Part shown: positions 13,450 to 20,181 of the stretch, in pieces
Layout: the number at the start of each line of letters is the position of its first letter
Numbering within the stretch: the first letter of the stretch is position 1
Assembly: GCA_002409285.1 (NCBI GenBank)
Contig: DHUT01000034.1
Coordinates: 1 to 20,181 of the forward strand
From: Firmicutes bacterium UBA5227
GTDB lineage: Bacteria; Bacillota; Clostridia; Tissierellales; Sedimentibacteraceae
Direction: 5' to 3'
Length of the DNA: 20,181 nt
Translations under genes and position numbers: made by a program
The notes under the pieces: generated by a model
Databases searched by the model: none
The model's input: only the letters and a program-made list of their open reading frames with translations
What the model was told of the DNA's origin: nothing

Positions 13450-15375
13450 TCAATCCATAAAGAAGTCTTTTTCTTCTTCTTTACTTTCCCTTCTCTTATA
13501 TTTTGTCATATCTTTATTCCACTTATATCTTTTTGTTCTTTCACTTTCACTTGAATAGAACCTATAGTCGCTATAATTGAAATTCAACATAGCAGTTCCC
13601 TGTCTTCCAGTATATCTATTTTTCAATACCTCAACAGCCACATCATATGGGATTGGTTCAGAATCTTTCTTATATCCGCCTCTTCCATCTGGTATACCAT
13701 CTTTTTCTTTTTGTGTAAACCGCCTAGCAGATACAACATATTGTGCCATATTGGTTAAGTCTCCAGAACCACTAACATCATCTGCTATTAAGTCCGATTG
13801 GTTTACACTTACCTTTCTTGGATGAATAACCAAAACAATTAGGATATTGTATGTTTGGGCAATTTTTACAATGTTTACAATAAACTCTTTTTGCTTCTGT
13901 AAGGTGCTTGTTAAATCGCCATCACTATCTAAATCCATCATCATTAGGTTATCTAAAATCCATATTCTAGACCCATATTTTCTCGTTACGTTGATGCCAC
14001 TATCTAAAATATCTTTAGCTTTATTGCTGTTATTATCATAAATCCAAACTCGTCCGTTATACCAATCTGAAATTTCTTTCCTGGCATTGGCATCAATAAT
14101 TTTTATAAAACCAGTTTTATCTTCTTTAACCTTTTCTTCACCAGCTAGATTTAGGTCAATCCAGCTTCTCAATACTCTCGGGTCTAATTCACCAGAATAA
14201 TAGAAAATATCATATCCTTGATTTAGTCCTTCGCTTGCAAATATTTGGTTGGCTAAAGACGATTTTCCGCTACCCCTTTTTCCAGTTAGGACAACAACAC
14301 TACCCATAAGAAATTTATAAACAATGTCATCTAGGGGCTGTAGGTGTGTATATAGCCCATCTGCTTCCTCAAGATTGAATTCGCTAACATCAGATAGGTT
14401 CACTACACCTGTTACAGGTATTTCTTGGGCATCATCTAATAGACTAATAATTTTATCTTTGCCAAAGAAATATAAAACCTCATTGGCGTCCTTGCATTTT
14501 ACAGTTTTCCCATCTTCTGTAACTAGAACTGGTGGCAAATCAACGTATAATGTGCGCCAAGTGCCAAGGCGACTTGCAACTTCTTTTCTAGACTTTACTC
14601 CAGCAATATCATTGTCAAACCACAGTATAATTTTATCAAATTGTTCAAGCCAGCTCCAGCACTCTTCAATCCATTTTTTATTTTCGGTTCCACCAGGAAC
14701 AGATACTACATTATTATATCCAGCCTCAAAAATAGATAGAGTATCAATCTGACCCTCTGTAATTACAAGACTATGCGTTGGGTCAATTTTATTCATTCCA
14801 AAAAGAATTGGCTTATTATCATAATTTGGTAAGAACCATTCTTTTGATTCTTTTGCGCTTGGCTTATATGGGTGTCTAAGCTTTACAGTCTCCAAAACAT
14901 CGTTTTCATTATAAAAGTTCCAAGCAACTTTTCCATCGTACTGCTTCACATCAAAGTAATCTAATGTTTCTGGGGATATTTTTCTCTTAGAAAAATAATT
15001 CTCTACAATTAGGCGATTATCATCTGGCGCATACTGTGGGTATTTATACTCTTTTCCTTTTACTCCGCGCTCACCAAACTTATAATCAACCCCAACCTGT
15101 TCAAACAATCTTTGTACTGATTCTAGATAGGTTAGATTATTAAAAACCATATAGTGGTCTAAAATACCATATACCTTACCGCAACCAAAACATTTAAAAA
15201 AATTGCCCTTATCGTTCCATATAAGACTGGGTGTGTCTTCTGTATGCCATTTACAAAGGCTTTTCAAATTTTTTTCATCAAACTGCTCAAGTGATAGGTC
15301 TTTAGCAATTAAAAATGCAGCCCTATCACCCAACTTAACTTTTGCTTCCTCAATTAGTTCTTTTGGGATTATCAA
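13450..15375 (-). CDS. Bifunctional DNA primase-helicase (T7 gp4-like)
   Basis: A 641-residue fusion that both primes and unwinds at the fork. Zinc-binding domain: Cys41-x2-His44 and Cys62-x2-Cys65 ('CFGCG'). TOPRIM primase: 'LVITEGQID' (Glu207) and 'LWFDNDIAG' (Asp254, Asp256). The DnaB-type RecA helicase has Walker A 'GKRGSGKS' (365-372), catalytic Glu396 in 'YYSGELDP', Walker B 'IWILDNL' (Asp475) and 'LVIHPRK' (His518). The start is a TTG at 15375: GGAGG lies six bases upstream at 15382-15386 and no ATG fits better. A 15-bp hairpin directly abuts this ribosome binding site. SSB lies just upstream and the Cas4-like nuclease immediately downstream. No separate loader is visible in the window. 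Confidence 0.96.
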   Translation of the reverse strand: MIIPKELIEEAKVKLGDRAAFLIAKDLSLEQFDEKNLKSLCKWHTEDTPSLIWNDKGNFFKCFGCGKVYGILDHYMVFNNLTYLESVQRLFEQVGVDYKFGERGVKGKEYKYPQYAPDDNRLIVENYFSKRKISPETLDYFDVKQYDGKVAWNFYNENDVLETVKLRHPYKPSAKESKEWFLPNYDNKPILFGMNKIDPTHSLVITEGQIDTLSIFEAGYNNVVSVPGGTENKKWIEECWSWLEQFDKIILWFDNDIAGVKSRKEVASRLGTWRTLYVDLPPVLVTEDGKTVKCKDANEVLYFFGKDKIISLLDDAQEIPVTGVVNLSDVSEFNLEEADGLYTHLQPLDDIVYKFLMGSVVVLTGKRGSGKSSLANQIFASEGLNQGYDIFYYSGELDPRVLRSWIDLNLAGEEKVKEDKTGFIKIIDANARKEISDWYNGRVWIYDNNSNKAKDILDSGINVTRKYGSRIWILDNLMMMDLDSDGDLTSTLQKQKEFIVNIVKIAQTYNILIVLVIHPRKVSVNQSDLIADDVSGSGDLTNMAQYVVSARRFTQKEKDGIPDGRGGYKKDSEPIPYDVAVEVLKNRYTGRQGTAMLNFNYSDYRFYSSESERTKRYKWNKDMTKYKRRESKEEEKDFFMD

Positions 15376-15386
15376 ACGTAGCCTCC

Positions 15387-15424
15387 TTTAATGGGCTATC
15401 CACGTATTGGGATAGCCCATTAAA
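15387..15424. promoter_or_regulatory. 15-bp perfect hairpin abutting the primase-helicase ribosome binding site
   Basis: Perfect arms TTTAATGGGCTATCC (15387-15401) and its complement (15410-15424) around an 8-base loop, between SSB and the primase-helicase. There is no T-run on either strand, so it is not a standard terminator. In the minus-strand mRNA the stem ends one base before GGAGG (15386). It could be a processing or stability element, a translational control site, or a binding site for a dimeric protein. Confidence 0.8.
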
Positions 15425-15438
15425 CCTATAGTGTTTCT

Positions 15439-15813
15439 TTAGAATGGAAAATCTTCATCTACCTCATCACTGGAAACAATTTTGGGTGGAACATCCATAT
15501 TACCACGAGAACCATCTTCTTGCAGAACCAAGTCATAAACAGTCATCTTTGGTGTTTTGCGATAAGCAACCTCTCCATCTTTATTGATATAAGATTCGTT
15601 ATCGAGTGTTCCCTTCAATAGCACACGAGCCCCTTTATCTAAATCCCTAACTTTCTCGTTAGCCTTGCTAACGAATGAGACAAAGCTCCAATTAGAAAAA
15701 ATATACTTTCCTTCTTCGTTTCTATCCTTACGGGACGTAGAAAAGTTCACAGAAGAATACTTTCCCTTGTCTTCAACCCTCCAAATTGTGGCATAAGCTT
15801 CCCAAAAAATCAT
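15439..15813 (-). CDS. ssb: Single-stranded DNA-binding protein
   Basis: A 124-residue OB-fold protein. It opens with 'ATIWRVEDKGKYSSVNFSTSRKD', then 'WSFVSFVSKANEKVRDLDKGARVLLKGTLDNESYINKDGEVAYRKTPKMTVYDL', the usual run of strands of SSB ('G..V...G.L....Y..KDG...'). It ends in the acidic tip 'DEVDEDFPF', the form of SSB tail that docks replication and repair partners. It coats single-stranded DNA at the fork. Its ATG overlaps the stop of the RecA-like ATPase gene (TAATG), and the primase-helicase follows after the hairpin. SSB, recombination ATPase and helicase are thus one co-translated group. Confidence 0.92.
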   Translation of the reverse strand: MIFWEAYATIWRVEDKGKYSSVNFSTSRKDRNEEGKYIFSNWSFVSFVSKANEKVRDLDKGARVLLKGTLDNESYINKDGEVAYRKTPKMTVYDLVLQEDGSRGNMDVPPKIVSSDEVDEDFPF

Positions 15814-16808
15814 TATTTACCTTCATCTTTCTTTGTTTGTTTGTTCTTTTTATCTAGCATAATTTTTAATTCTTTGTTGAGTTTGACTAAATCATCAATG
15901 TTTTCAATCCTATTTGGATTTCCATTTGGAACATATTTCGTGAGCACAAGCATAAGCTCTCCATTTTCTGTTCCACCAAGTTCTTTACAAAAGCCAACAA
16001 TTTCAGACTTTAAAATTGAAGCTCTTTGTGCCTTATCAACATCAGCGTCTTCTTGCATGGAGTCTTCATATCGCTTTGGAGCAATATATACAGCCTCACC
16101 ACTATTTGCCCAACTAATAATTTGGCGACCACTATCTTCTGTCAATATAACATCGCCCTCAGAATCGAAGATGTGTGTATTATCTTTCTTTTGTGTAGCC
16201 AAATTGGTGAGCTGGTCTAACAAAAACGTTACTGTAAATTCATATTCAACTCCTTCTCGTTGTTTTGCACCAACTCCAAGCTTCTTTACGGTTGTTCTAC
16301 CGCCCTCAGTTTCCATTGAATACTGGTCTTTACCACGCATTGTTGCAATAATATGAATAGGCGAATCTGCAATCTCAAGAATAAACTTATCGTGGCGTGG
16401 GGTTACCTTGCTCCAAGCTTGATATGTACCACCTGCTTGCTGGTGTAGTTCAAGAGCACCGCCCTTGCCTTCCCACTCGTGAGATGTGCTGTCAATAATT
16501 AGAATTGGATAGTTTAATTTTACAATCTCTCTAATAAGGTCAACATATTTTTCTGGTGTATATGGTGCGTCTAAATCTACAATATCATAGTCAAACTCAT
16601 TTGCGTAATAGTAACCACGCTTTTGTTCTGTATTTATTAGAACGATTCTGCCATTTTGCTCTAGCCCAATCTCTTTCAGTTTTTCAAGCATGCCAGTTGC
16701 TAGGCGCAGTGCAGAATATGTTTTTCCGCTACCGCTAGCTCCCATCAAAGCAACCTTAGACCAAATCTTTTCTCGTACAGCTTTCTTAATATTAATTTCT
16801 GTTGCCAT
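15813..16808 (-). CDS. RecA-like AAA ATPase (Sak4/AAA_24-like recombination protein)
   Basis: A 331-residue ATPase with Walker A 'GASGSGKT' (23-30), Walker B 'PILIIDSTS' (Asp106), a conserved 'TPRHDKFILEIADSPIHIIATMRGKDQY' and 'KLGVGAKQREGVEYEFTVTFLLD'. This is the common phage AAA_24/Sak4-like single-strand annealing or RecA-like family, often next to SSB as here. It probably loads on or acts with SSB-coated DNA in recombination-dependent replication. The last ~80 residues ('RASILKSEIVGFCKELGG...KNKQTKKDEGK') are a charged helical extension with a Lys-rich end. ATG 16808 follows AGGAGAAG at good spacing; tandem TAA-TAG stops of the upstream gene lie just before it. The stop overlaps the SSB start. 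Confidence 0.9.
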   Translation of the reverse strand: MATEINIKKAVREKIWSKVALMGASGSGKTYSALRLATGMLEKLKEIGLEQNGRIVLINTEQKRGYYYANEFDYDIVDLDAPYTPEKYVDLIREIVKLNYPILIIDSTSHEWEGKGGALELHQQAGGTYQAWSKVTPRHDKFILEIADSPIHIIATMRGKDQYSMETEGGRTTVKKLGVGAKQREGVEYEFTVTFLLDQLTNLATQKKDNTHIFDSEGDVILTEDSGRQIISWANSGEAVYIAPKRYEDSMQEDADVDKAQRASILKSEIVGFCKELGGTENGELMLVLTKYVPNGNPNRIENIDDLVKLNKELKIMLDKKNKQTKKDEGK

Positions 16809-16818
16809 TCTTCTCCTA

Positions 16819-17289
16819 TTAGCTTGTAATTTTCTTCATTGTTTCTAAGACCCTGCTTTCATAAGAGGCTCCATCATTTTCAATGTAGAAGTCGTAGTTG
16901 ATATCCTCTGGTTTTGGTTCACCAGCTAAAGAGACATAAATTCTCTTTACATTTTCATTATCTTTTGCAATAATGCTATAAACCTCATTGCTACATCCAT
17001 GTAAAATTAAAACAGTTGTTTTATCATCCTTTTCTAATTTGTGAATAAGCTTATTGGTATATTCTAGCTCAAAATTAAATGTTTTGTCAAGCAATTCCTT
17101 AAGCTCATCAATAAAGCTATAGAACTGTGCAGTCCGTTTCCCGTCCCAACCAAAATTTTGTCTTGTAACAAATGACAAATAATTTTTGCTGTTACCATTC
17201 CAAGTCCAAAATTCATTTTCCTTTACTACCTTATTGAAGGTATTTTTACTTTCGCTATCTCCATATAATGCGATAATTACTTTTTTCAT
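16819..17289 (-). CDS. Degenerate deoxynucleoside monophosphate kinase-like protein
   Basis: A 156-residue protein whose layout resembles phage dNMP kinases. It has an N-terminal strand-loop 'VIIALYGDSESKNTF' where the P-loop should be, then 'RQNFGWDGKRTAQFYSFIDELKELLD' (compare FGWDGK..RGR..LQ), 'VLILHGCSNEV' (compare the DVRFPNEV segment) and a terminal 'YDFYIENDGASYESRVLETMKKI' (compare YDYVI.N.GS). The P-loop lacks a normal G-K-[ST]: Lys, Asn, Thr stand where Gly, Lys, Thr are expected. It may therefore have lost kinase activity or bind nucleotide differently. The family link is from pattern and is moderate. AAGGA lies about nine bases before ATG 17289. It sits between the SprT-like and RecA-like genes. 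Confidence 0.6.
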   Translation of the reverse strand: MKKVIIALYGDSESKNTFNKVVKENEFWTWNGNSKNYLSFVTRQNFGWDGKRTAQFYSFIDELKELLDKTFNFELEYTNKLIHKLEKDDKTTVLILHGCSNEVYSIIAKDNENVKRIYVSLAGEPKPEDINYDFYIENDGASYESRVLETMKKITS

Positions 17290-17320
17290 GCAGTCTATTC
17301 CTTGTCAGTTTTTTATAATA

Positions 17321-17935
17321 TTAATCACTTGTTGCCATTTTTTCATGGCAATTATCACAGATAACACTTGTTTGTTCTTTACCAAGAACAAATTGCCCAC
17401 AAGAAGGGCAGACAAATTTTGATAGGTTCTTTTTCTTTTCTTTTGGTACTTTAACAACTCCTTGGTATTTTATAAGTGCAAACATTTTTAAAAACTCTTC
17501 TGCTATTTTGTCGAACTTTCCATCTGGGACAATATAATGATTTACCCTTCTGCCAGTTTCTTTCCCATCTGGTCTCCCCGTATCGGAAGGATAAAGACCT
17601 ATATCTTTCATCATCGTAGCCCATTCAATATTATGATATTCAGATTTTGGAGGGCTATCACCCATGATAAATTGTTTAAAGTGAACCATTTCGTGTGCTA
17701 AAGTTGAAAGCACCTCTTTATTACTTCGATTTTTAAACTCTTCTGGATTCAATGAGATTTCACATATTTTTTCTCCTGTTTCAACATTGATAAACGAGTC
17801 ACGATGGAAGGAACCAAAGTTGCCATGCATCCTTTTAAGTGTTATTAGCACACTTGGCAATTCTCCAAAAAAGAGATTTTTGTTTAGGTATTGATATGCC
17901 TTATCATATATTCCGTATGTATCTTCCGTAATCAT
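17321..17935 (-). CDS. SprT-like zinc metallopeptidase
   Basis: A 204-residue protein of the SprT/Spartan type. The active-site helix is 'STLAHEMVHFKQ' (HEMVH at 81-85), with the third zinc ligand His101 in 'SEYHNIEWATMM'. A C-terminal zinc ribbon has Cys176/Cys179 ('CPSCGQ') and Cys193/Cys196 ('CDNCHEK'). The N-terminal 'AYQYLNKNLFFGELPSVLITLKRM' is the normal lead-in. Known relatives cleave DNA-protein crosslinks, while bacterial and phage members are mostly uncharacterised. Placement in a replication operon fits clearing proteins from DNA, but attack on a host DNA-binding protein is also possible. The ribosome binding site for ATG 17935 is weak (GGAG about 14 bases away). Confidence 0.9.
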   Translation of the reverse strand: MITEDTYGIYDKAYQYLNKNLFFGELPSVLITLKRMHGNFGSFHRDSFINVETGEKICEISLNPEEFKNRSNKEVLSTLAHEMVHFKQFIMGDSPPKSEYHNIEWATMMKDIGLYPSDTGRPDGKETGRRVNHYIVPDGKFDKIAEEFLKMFALIKYQGVVKVPKEKKKNLSKFVCPSCGQFVLGKEQTSVICDNCHEKMATSD

Positions 17936-17956
17936 GTCTATATATTTTTCTCCATT

Positions 17957-18514
17957 CTATTTTATATCTAGCAATTTACATAGACCAGATATTAGTCTAT
18001 TTCTACGAGCCAAACTGGTTTCAATGCTGGCAAGCTTATTTATTACCTCTAGCTGTTCATCCGTTGGCTTTACTGCTGTAATATTAATTTCACCATTTCC
18101 CTTGATATGAATCCAAGGTACTGCAACGTCCTTATTAAGGCTCTTTGCTTCCATATAATTATAGTGTATAGCTGTTAGCATAGCAGATGATTCGCTTTTA
18201 CTAGCTGGATAAAGCTCACCTATTGGCGTCAGCCAAGCCTCATCCCAACATTTCATTTCATTTGGTGTAACTGGAAGCCTATAATTTCTAAGATAATAAA
18301 TTTCAAGCCTGTGTCCGCCAAACACTGTGTCTTCCACATAGAACTGTTCTATTAAATCAACAGACGAAAATGCACTTAGGTTACTTGCCGTATCGCTAGT
18401 TCCCCAATAAAAAATATCTGGATTATCTTTATCTATTTTTATCAGAAATGGATATCCAGCTAGTGCCACTATGCACCACAACGCCATGTTTTCCAATTTA
18501 TTTTCTTGAACCAT
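17957..18514 (-). CDS. Hypothetical early protein
   Basis: A 185-residue protein I do not recognise. The N-terminus has a hydrophobic stretch ('MALWCIVALAGYPFLI') that looks like a buried helix and strand rather than a clear membrane anchor. The middle is aromatic-rich ('IFYWGTSD', 'CWDEAWLTPIGELYPASKSESS'). The last 50 residues are helical ('DEQLEVINKLASIETSLARRNRLISGLCKLLDIK'). No catalytic motif is apparent. It is the first gene behind a perfect extended -10 promoter, with GAGGA close to ATG 18514, so it should be strongly expressed early. The SprT-like gene follows after 21 bp. Confidence 0.75.
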   Translation of the reverse strand: MVQENKLENMALWCIVALAGYPFLIKIDKDNPDIFYWGTSDTASNLSAFSSVDLIEQFYVEDTVFGGHRLEIYYLRNYRLPVTPNEMKCWDEAWLTPIGELYPASKSESSAMLTAIHYNYMEAKSLNKDVAVPWIHIKGNGEINITAVKPTDEQLEVINKLASIETSLARRNRLISGLCKLLDIK

Positions 18515-18545
18515 TTTATCCTCTTTTTCTCAAAGTATATTATAT

Positions 18546-18574
18546 ATTATACCATATAACAAGTGTAATGTCAA
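18546..18574 (-). promoter_or_regulatory. Perfect extended -10 promoter
   Basis: On the minus strand: TTGACA (18569-18574), a 17-base spacer and TATAAT (18546-18551), with TG one base upstream of the -10. The 'TATGGTATAAT' at the -10 is identical to that of the intronic HNH promoter. It should drive the unit from the 18514 gene into the replication operon. Confidence 0.9.
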
Positions 18575-18600
18575 GTTGTTTTGTAATTTCTAATAAAAAT

Positions 18601-18861
18601 CTAATTTATATATATGAATGAACTTGACAACATATTATCATATGTTCCAATAATTTTGTATGTACCAATCCCAAGATTTTTATTAAAACTAACCTTATTT
18701 TTAGTAATTTTTATTAAGTCTGAGTCGCCATCAATTTCAAACTTAGATTTTGAAGCAATATCTTCACCCTCACTATCATATACTATCATATAGATACTTA
18801 CTGGCAAGCATTTTTTATCAATATGAAGATGCCTTGGACATGTAACGATATGTTTTTCCAT
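18601..18861 (-). CDS. Small hypothetical protein, possibly Ig-like
   Basis: An 86-residue protein that I cannot assign. Strand-rich pattern: 'LPVSIYMIVYDSEGEDI', 'KFEIDGDSDLIKIT', 'KVSFNKNLGIGTYKIIGTY' and 'SSSFIYIN'. This recalls a single bacterial Ig-like (Big_2-type) domain, where 'G.Y.I..T' followed by a short last strand is usual. That is inference from pattern. I chose ATG 18861, preceded by GGGAAG, over the TTG five codons earlier, because that TTG lies upstream of the ribosome binding site. It starts two bases after the stop of the preceding coiled-coil gene, and the promoter at 18546-18574 lies just beyond its end. Confidence 0.7.
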   Translation of the reverse strand: MEKHIVTCPRHLHIDKKCLPVSIYMIVYDSEGEDIASKSKFEIDGDSDLIKITKNKVSFNKNLGIGTYKIIGTYDNMLSSSFIYIN

Positions 18862-18863
18862 TT

Positions 18864-19169
18864 TTATTCTTCCCAAATTTCTTCGTCTATTGTTTCAAAT
18901 GGAATTATTTTTTTGGGCGCATATTTTTCTGCTATCTTCTTATAGTATTCTGACTTCCTACAAAGACGATTATTTTCCTTTTTTAAACTTGAATTTTGTT
19001 TAATTGCAGGGTCTAAATATTCAATTATTCTTTTCTTTGCGCAATTGATGTCACTTCGTTCAAGCTCTGTCGGAAATACGTTATTGTCATAATACTCTTT
19101 TACACTAATTAAATTATTAATTAGATTCTCTAGTTCTTTTATATAGAGCGGTGAACCAATTCTATCCAT
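18864..19169 (-). CDS. Small hypothetical coiled-coil protein
   Basis: A 101-residue, highly charged and mainly helical protein. Two helical runs are visible ('YIKELENLINNLISVKEYYDNN' and 'AIKQNSSLKKENNRLCRKSEYYKKIAEKY'). The second has heptad-like spacing and could form a short coiled coil. The end is acidic ('ETIDEEIWEE'). No known motif, so function is unknown. GAGG lies upstream of ATG 19169. It is the first gene behind the promoter at 19197-19225 and is followed two bases later by the Ig-like gene, so the pair form a short two-gene early unit. Confidence 0.7.
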   Translation of the reverse strand: MDRIGSPLYIKELENLINNLISVKEYYDNNVFPTELERSDINCAKKRIIEYLDPAIKQNSSLKKENNRLCRKSEYYKKIAEKYAPKKIIPFETIDEEIWEE

Positions 19170-19196
19170 ATTTACCTCTTCATGTTTTATAGATTA

Positions 19197-19225
19197 AATA
19201 TAACATATTTCCTGACAACTGTCAA
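19197..19225 (-). promoter_or_regulatory. Consensus extended -10 promoter
   Basis: On the minus strand: TTGACA (19220-19225), a 17-base spacer and TATATT (19197-19202), with TG one base before the -10. It lies between the 19494 gene and the 19169 gene and should drive the latter and those beyond it. Confidence 0.85.
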
Positions 19226-19254
19226 TGCTTATGTATTAGAAATTTATAATATTC

Positions 19255-19494
19255 CTAATCTGTAAGTGATATATAATTTCCAGATTCATCAACAGCCATA
19301 ATCCGTGCTTGTTTTATGTCTTTATTGTGCTTAGATGCATCCTCAATCAAATCTCTAATTTTATCAAATATCTTTTGTTCTATCTTTTCAAATTCTATTT
19401 TTTTATTATTATGCTCTTTTCTATTGGACATAACTAAAAGTTTGTGTGCTTCTTTATATTCATCAAATTGTTTTTCTAAATCGAAGCTTATCAT
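19255..19494 (-). CDS. Small hypothetical helical protein
   Basis: A 79-residue protein with one long charged helix ('EKQFDEYKEAHKLLVMSNRKE', 'KIEFEKIEQKIFDKIRDLIEDASKH') and a short strand-like end ('QARIMAVDESGNYISL'). No family recognised. The ATG directly abuts the TAA of the methyltransferase gene. GGAG sits inside the methyltransferase's last codons six bases upstream, so translation is coupled to it. Confidence 0.65.
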   Translation of the reverse strand: MISFDLEKQFDEYKEAHKLLVMSNRKEHNNKKIEFEKIEQKIFDKIRDLIEDASKHNKDIKQARIMAVDESGNYISLTD

Positions 19495-20181
19495 TTATAT
19501 CTCCTTTTTTATAAAACTAAAAATATGTGTGATAACGTCTGTAGTCCAAGAATTGCCTATCCGAAAATATCTTTGTGTGGTTGAAACACCGGAAACATTC
19601 GTAAAATTGTCTGGCAAGGTTTGTAACCTTTCTGATTCTATTGGGGACAGCTTTTTTATATAACCATAAGTAACAGTTTTGTTATTTTCATTCTCATCTA
19701 CAATCACAAAATCTACTTTATCTCCAAGTTTGAATTGTTCACTACCGGTTGGTTTTTGGAAAAATACTTTCCTGTTCCTATTCAAATCCTTATATGATGA
19801 AGTATATCCATAAAATTCAATGCCTATATTTTTATTAAGTGTTTTAGTTTTCAGTGGAACAGCAACCTTATGACCTTCTCCCTTATTCGTGCCTATTGTT
19901 CTGCTTTTGTTTCTATTGACAGAATAAACATAGCCATTTATCCCCCTGCCAGATGGGTGCATATTTAGATTACCAATATTATCACTGGATAATGTCTCTT
20001 TTTCTAGCCCCAATAGTATATCTTTGAGATAAATGTGCTTATCCTTTGGCTCTGTAACATCAGGTATGTTTGTCCAATACATCCTTTTCCTATCCTGTGC
20101 CGAAACCAATGCTGAATTAATCAAAATTGGTTCAACATTCATATGGCTGGTTATTATATTTTGCCAATCAGTTTGCATTTT
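19495..20181 (-). CDS. C5-cytosine DNA methyltransferase, C-terminal part (cut by window edge)
   Basis: The reading frame runs off the right edge; about 228 C-terminal residues are visible. The Met at 20178 is probably internal, because the preceding Lys plus 'MQTDWQNII' fits the run that normally follows the ENV motif. Visible: motif VIII region 'LINSALVSAQDRKRMYWTNIPDV' (QxRxR-like), a variable target-recognition stretch (~40-170), motif IX 'YIKKLSPIESERLQTLPDNFT' and motif X 'RYFRIGNSWTTDVI'. The catalytic PCQ loop and ENV lie outside the window, so activity cannot be judged. This layout is typical of phage Dcm-like enzymes that methylate phage DNA against host restriction. The TAA abuts the next gene's ATG. 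Recognition sequence unknown. Confidence 0.9.
   Translation of the reverse strand, partial: KMQTDWQNIITSHMNVEPILINSALVSAQDRKRMYWTNIPDVTEPKDKHIYLKDILLGLEKETLSSDNIGNLNMHPSGRGINGYVYSVNRNKSRTIGTNKGEGHKVAVPLKTKTLNKNIGIEFYGYTSSYKDLNRNRKVFFQKPTGSEQFKLGDKVDFVIVDENENNKTVTYGYIKKLSPIESERLQTLPDNFTNVSGVSTTQRYFRIGNSWTTDVITHIFSFIKKEI

Noticed and set aside
15387..15424. Intrinsic terminator at the 15-bp dyad
   Set aside because: No T-run follows the stem on either strand.
9659..16738. Many plus-strand open frames opposite the replication genes
   Set aside because: All are shadows of well-supported minus-strand genes with recognisable motifs; none has a convincing ribosome binding site or domain.
1..20181. 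Alternative genetic code (recoded stop) of some gut phages
   Set aside because: TAA, TAG and TGA all end genes at sensible places and no gene needs readthrough.
1..20181. tRNA genes, integrase or attachment sites
   Set aside because: I found no cloverleaf-like sequence with a T-loop GGTTCGA-type core, no integrase or transposase gene, and no flanking direct repeats; a tRNA search program would be more sensitive than reading by eye.

Overview
The window is part of a tailed-phage (or prophage) genome whose host is most likely a low-GC Gram-positive bacterium (Bacillota). The reasons are the AT-rich sequence, strong GGAGG-type ribosome binding sites, near-perfect TTGACA-N17-TATAAT promoters, and tight head-to-tail gene packing with 0-8 base gaps or overlaps. 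I cannot name the phage or the host. All three stop codons are used normally, so the code looks standard.

Layout. Bases 1-2034 hold the end of a rightward structural cluster: a long 22-23-residue-repeat fibre-like protein, open at the left edge, and a small phage structural protein. A bidirectional terminator near 2043-2080 separates this from a leftward early/replication block that fills the rest of the window. Read in its own direction (right to left), the block holds: the end of a C5 cytosine methyltransferase (cut by the right edge); four small proteins of unknown function; a SprT-like metallopeptidase; a degenerate dNMP-kinase-like protein; a RecA-like ATPase; SSB; a T7 gp4-like primase-helicase; a Cas4-like nuclease; a DnaE-type DNA polymerase III alpha with an intact-looking PHP domain; an HD hydrolase; an unknown protein; a HAD 5'-nucleotidase; a DUF1599 protein; a B12-dependent (class II) ribonucleotide reductase; a GIY-YIG endonuclease; dUTPase; and a small zinc-binding protein. 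Together this is an almost self-sufficient replisome plus a dNTP-supply module.

The most remarkable locus is the ribonucleotide reductase (3889-7554). It looks like two genes but is one gene with two self-splicing insertions 71 codons apart. The first is a group I intron, whose ends can be placed to the base at 5632-6510 by its P1 and P10 pairings and which carries an HNH endonuclease. The second is a 350-residue intein with LAGLIDADG motifs at the PTG/T active-site position. A third, free-standing GIY-YIG endonuclease sits 132 bp downstream of the reductase stop. Removing both insertions gives a clean 578-residue class II reductase; the insertions make up 1929 of its 3666 bp. The HNH ribosome binding site lies inside the intron's conserved P3 helix, and a consensus promoter sits inside the intron downstream of the other P3 strand. 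This suggests a switch in which full pre-mRNA hides the site and the intron's own short transcript exposes it.

Five leftward promoters of the same type (19197-19225, 18546-18574, 8782-8810, 6358-6386, 3831-3859) divide the block into transcription units. I saw no tRNA, CRISPR array, insertion sequence or integrase. No stretch over 300 bases lacks a gene; the longest such stretch is the 5' part of the group I intron (6317-6510).
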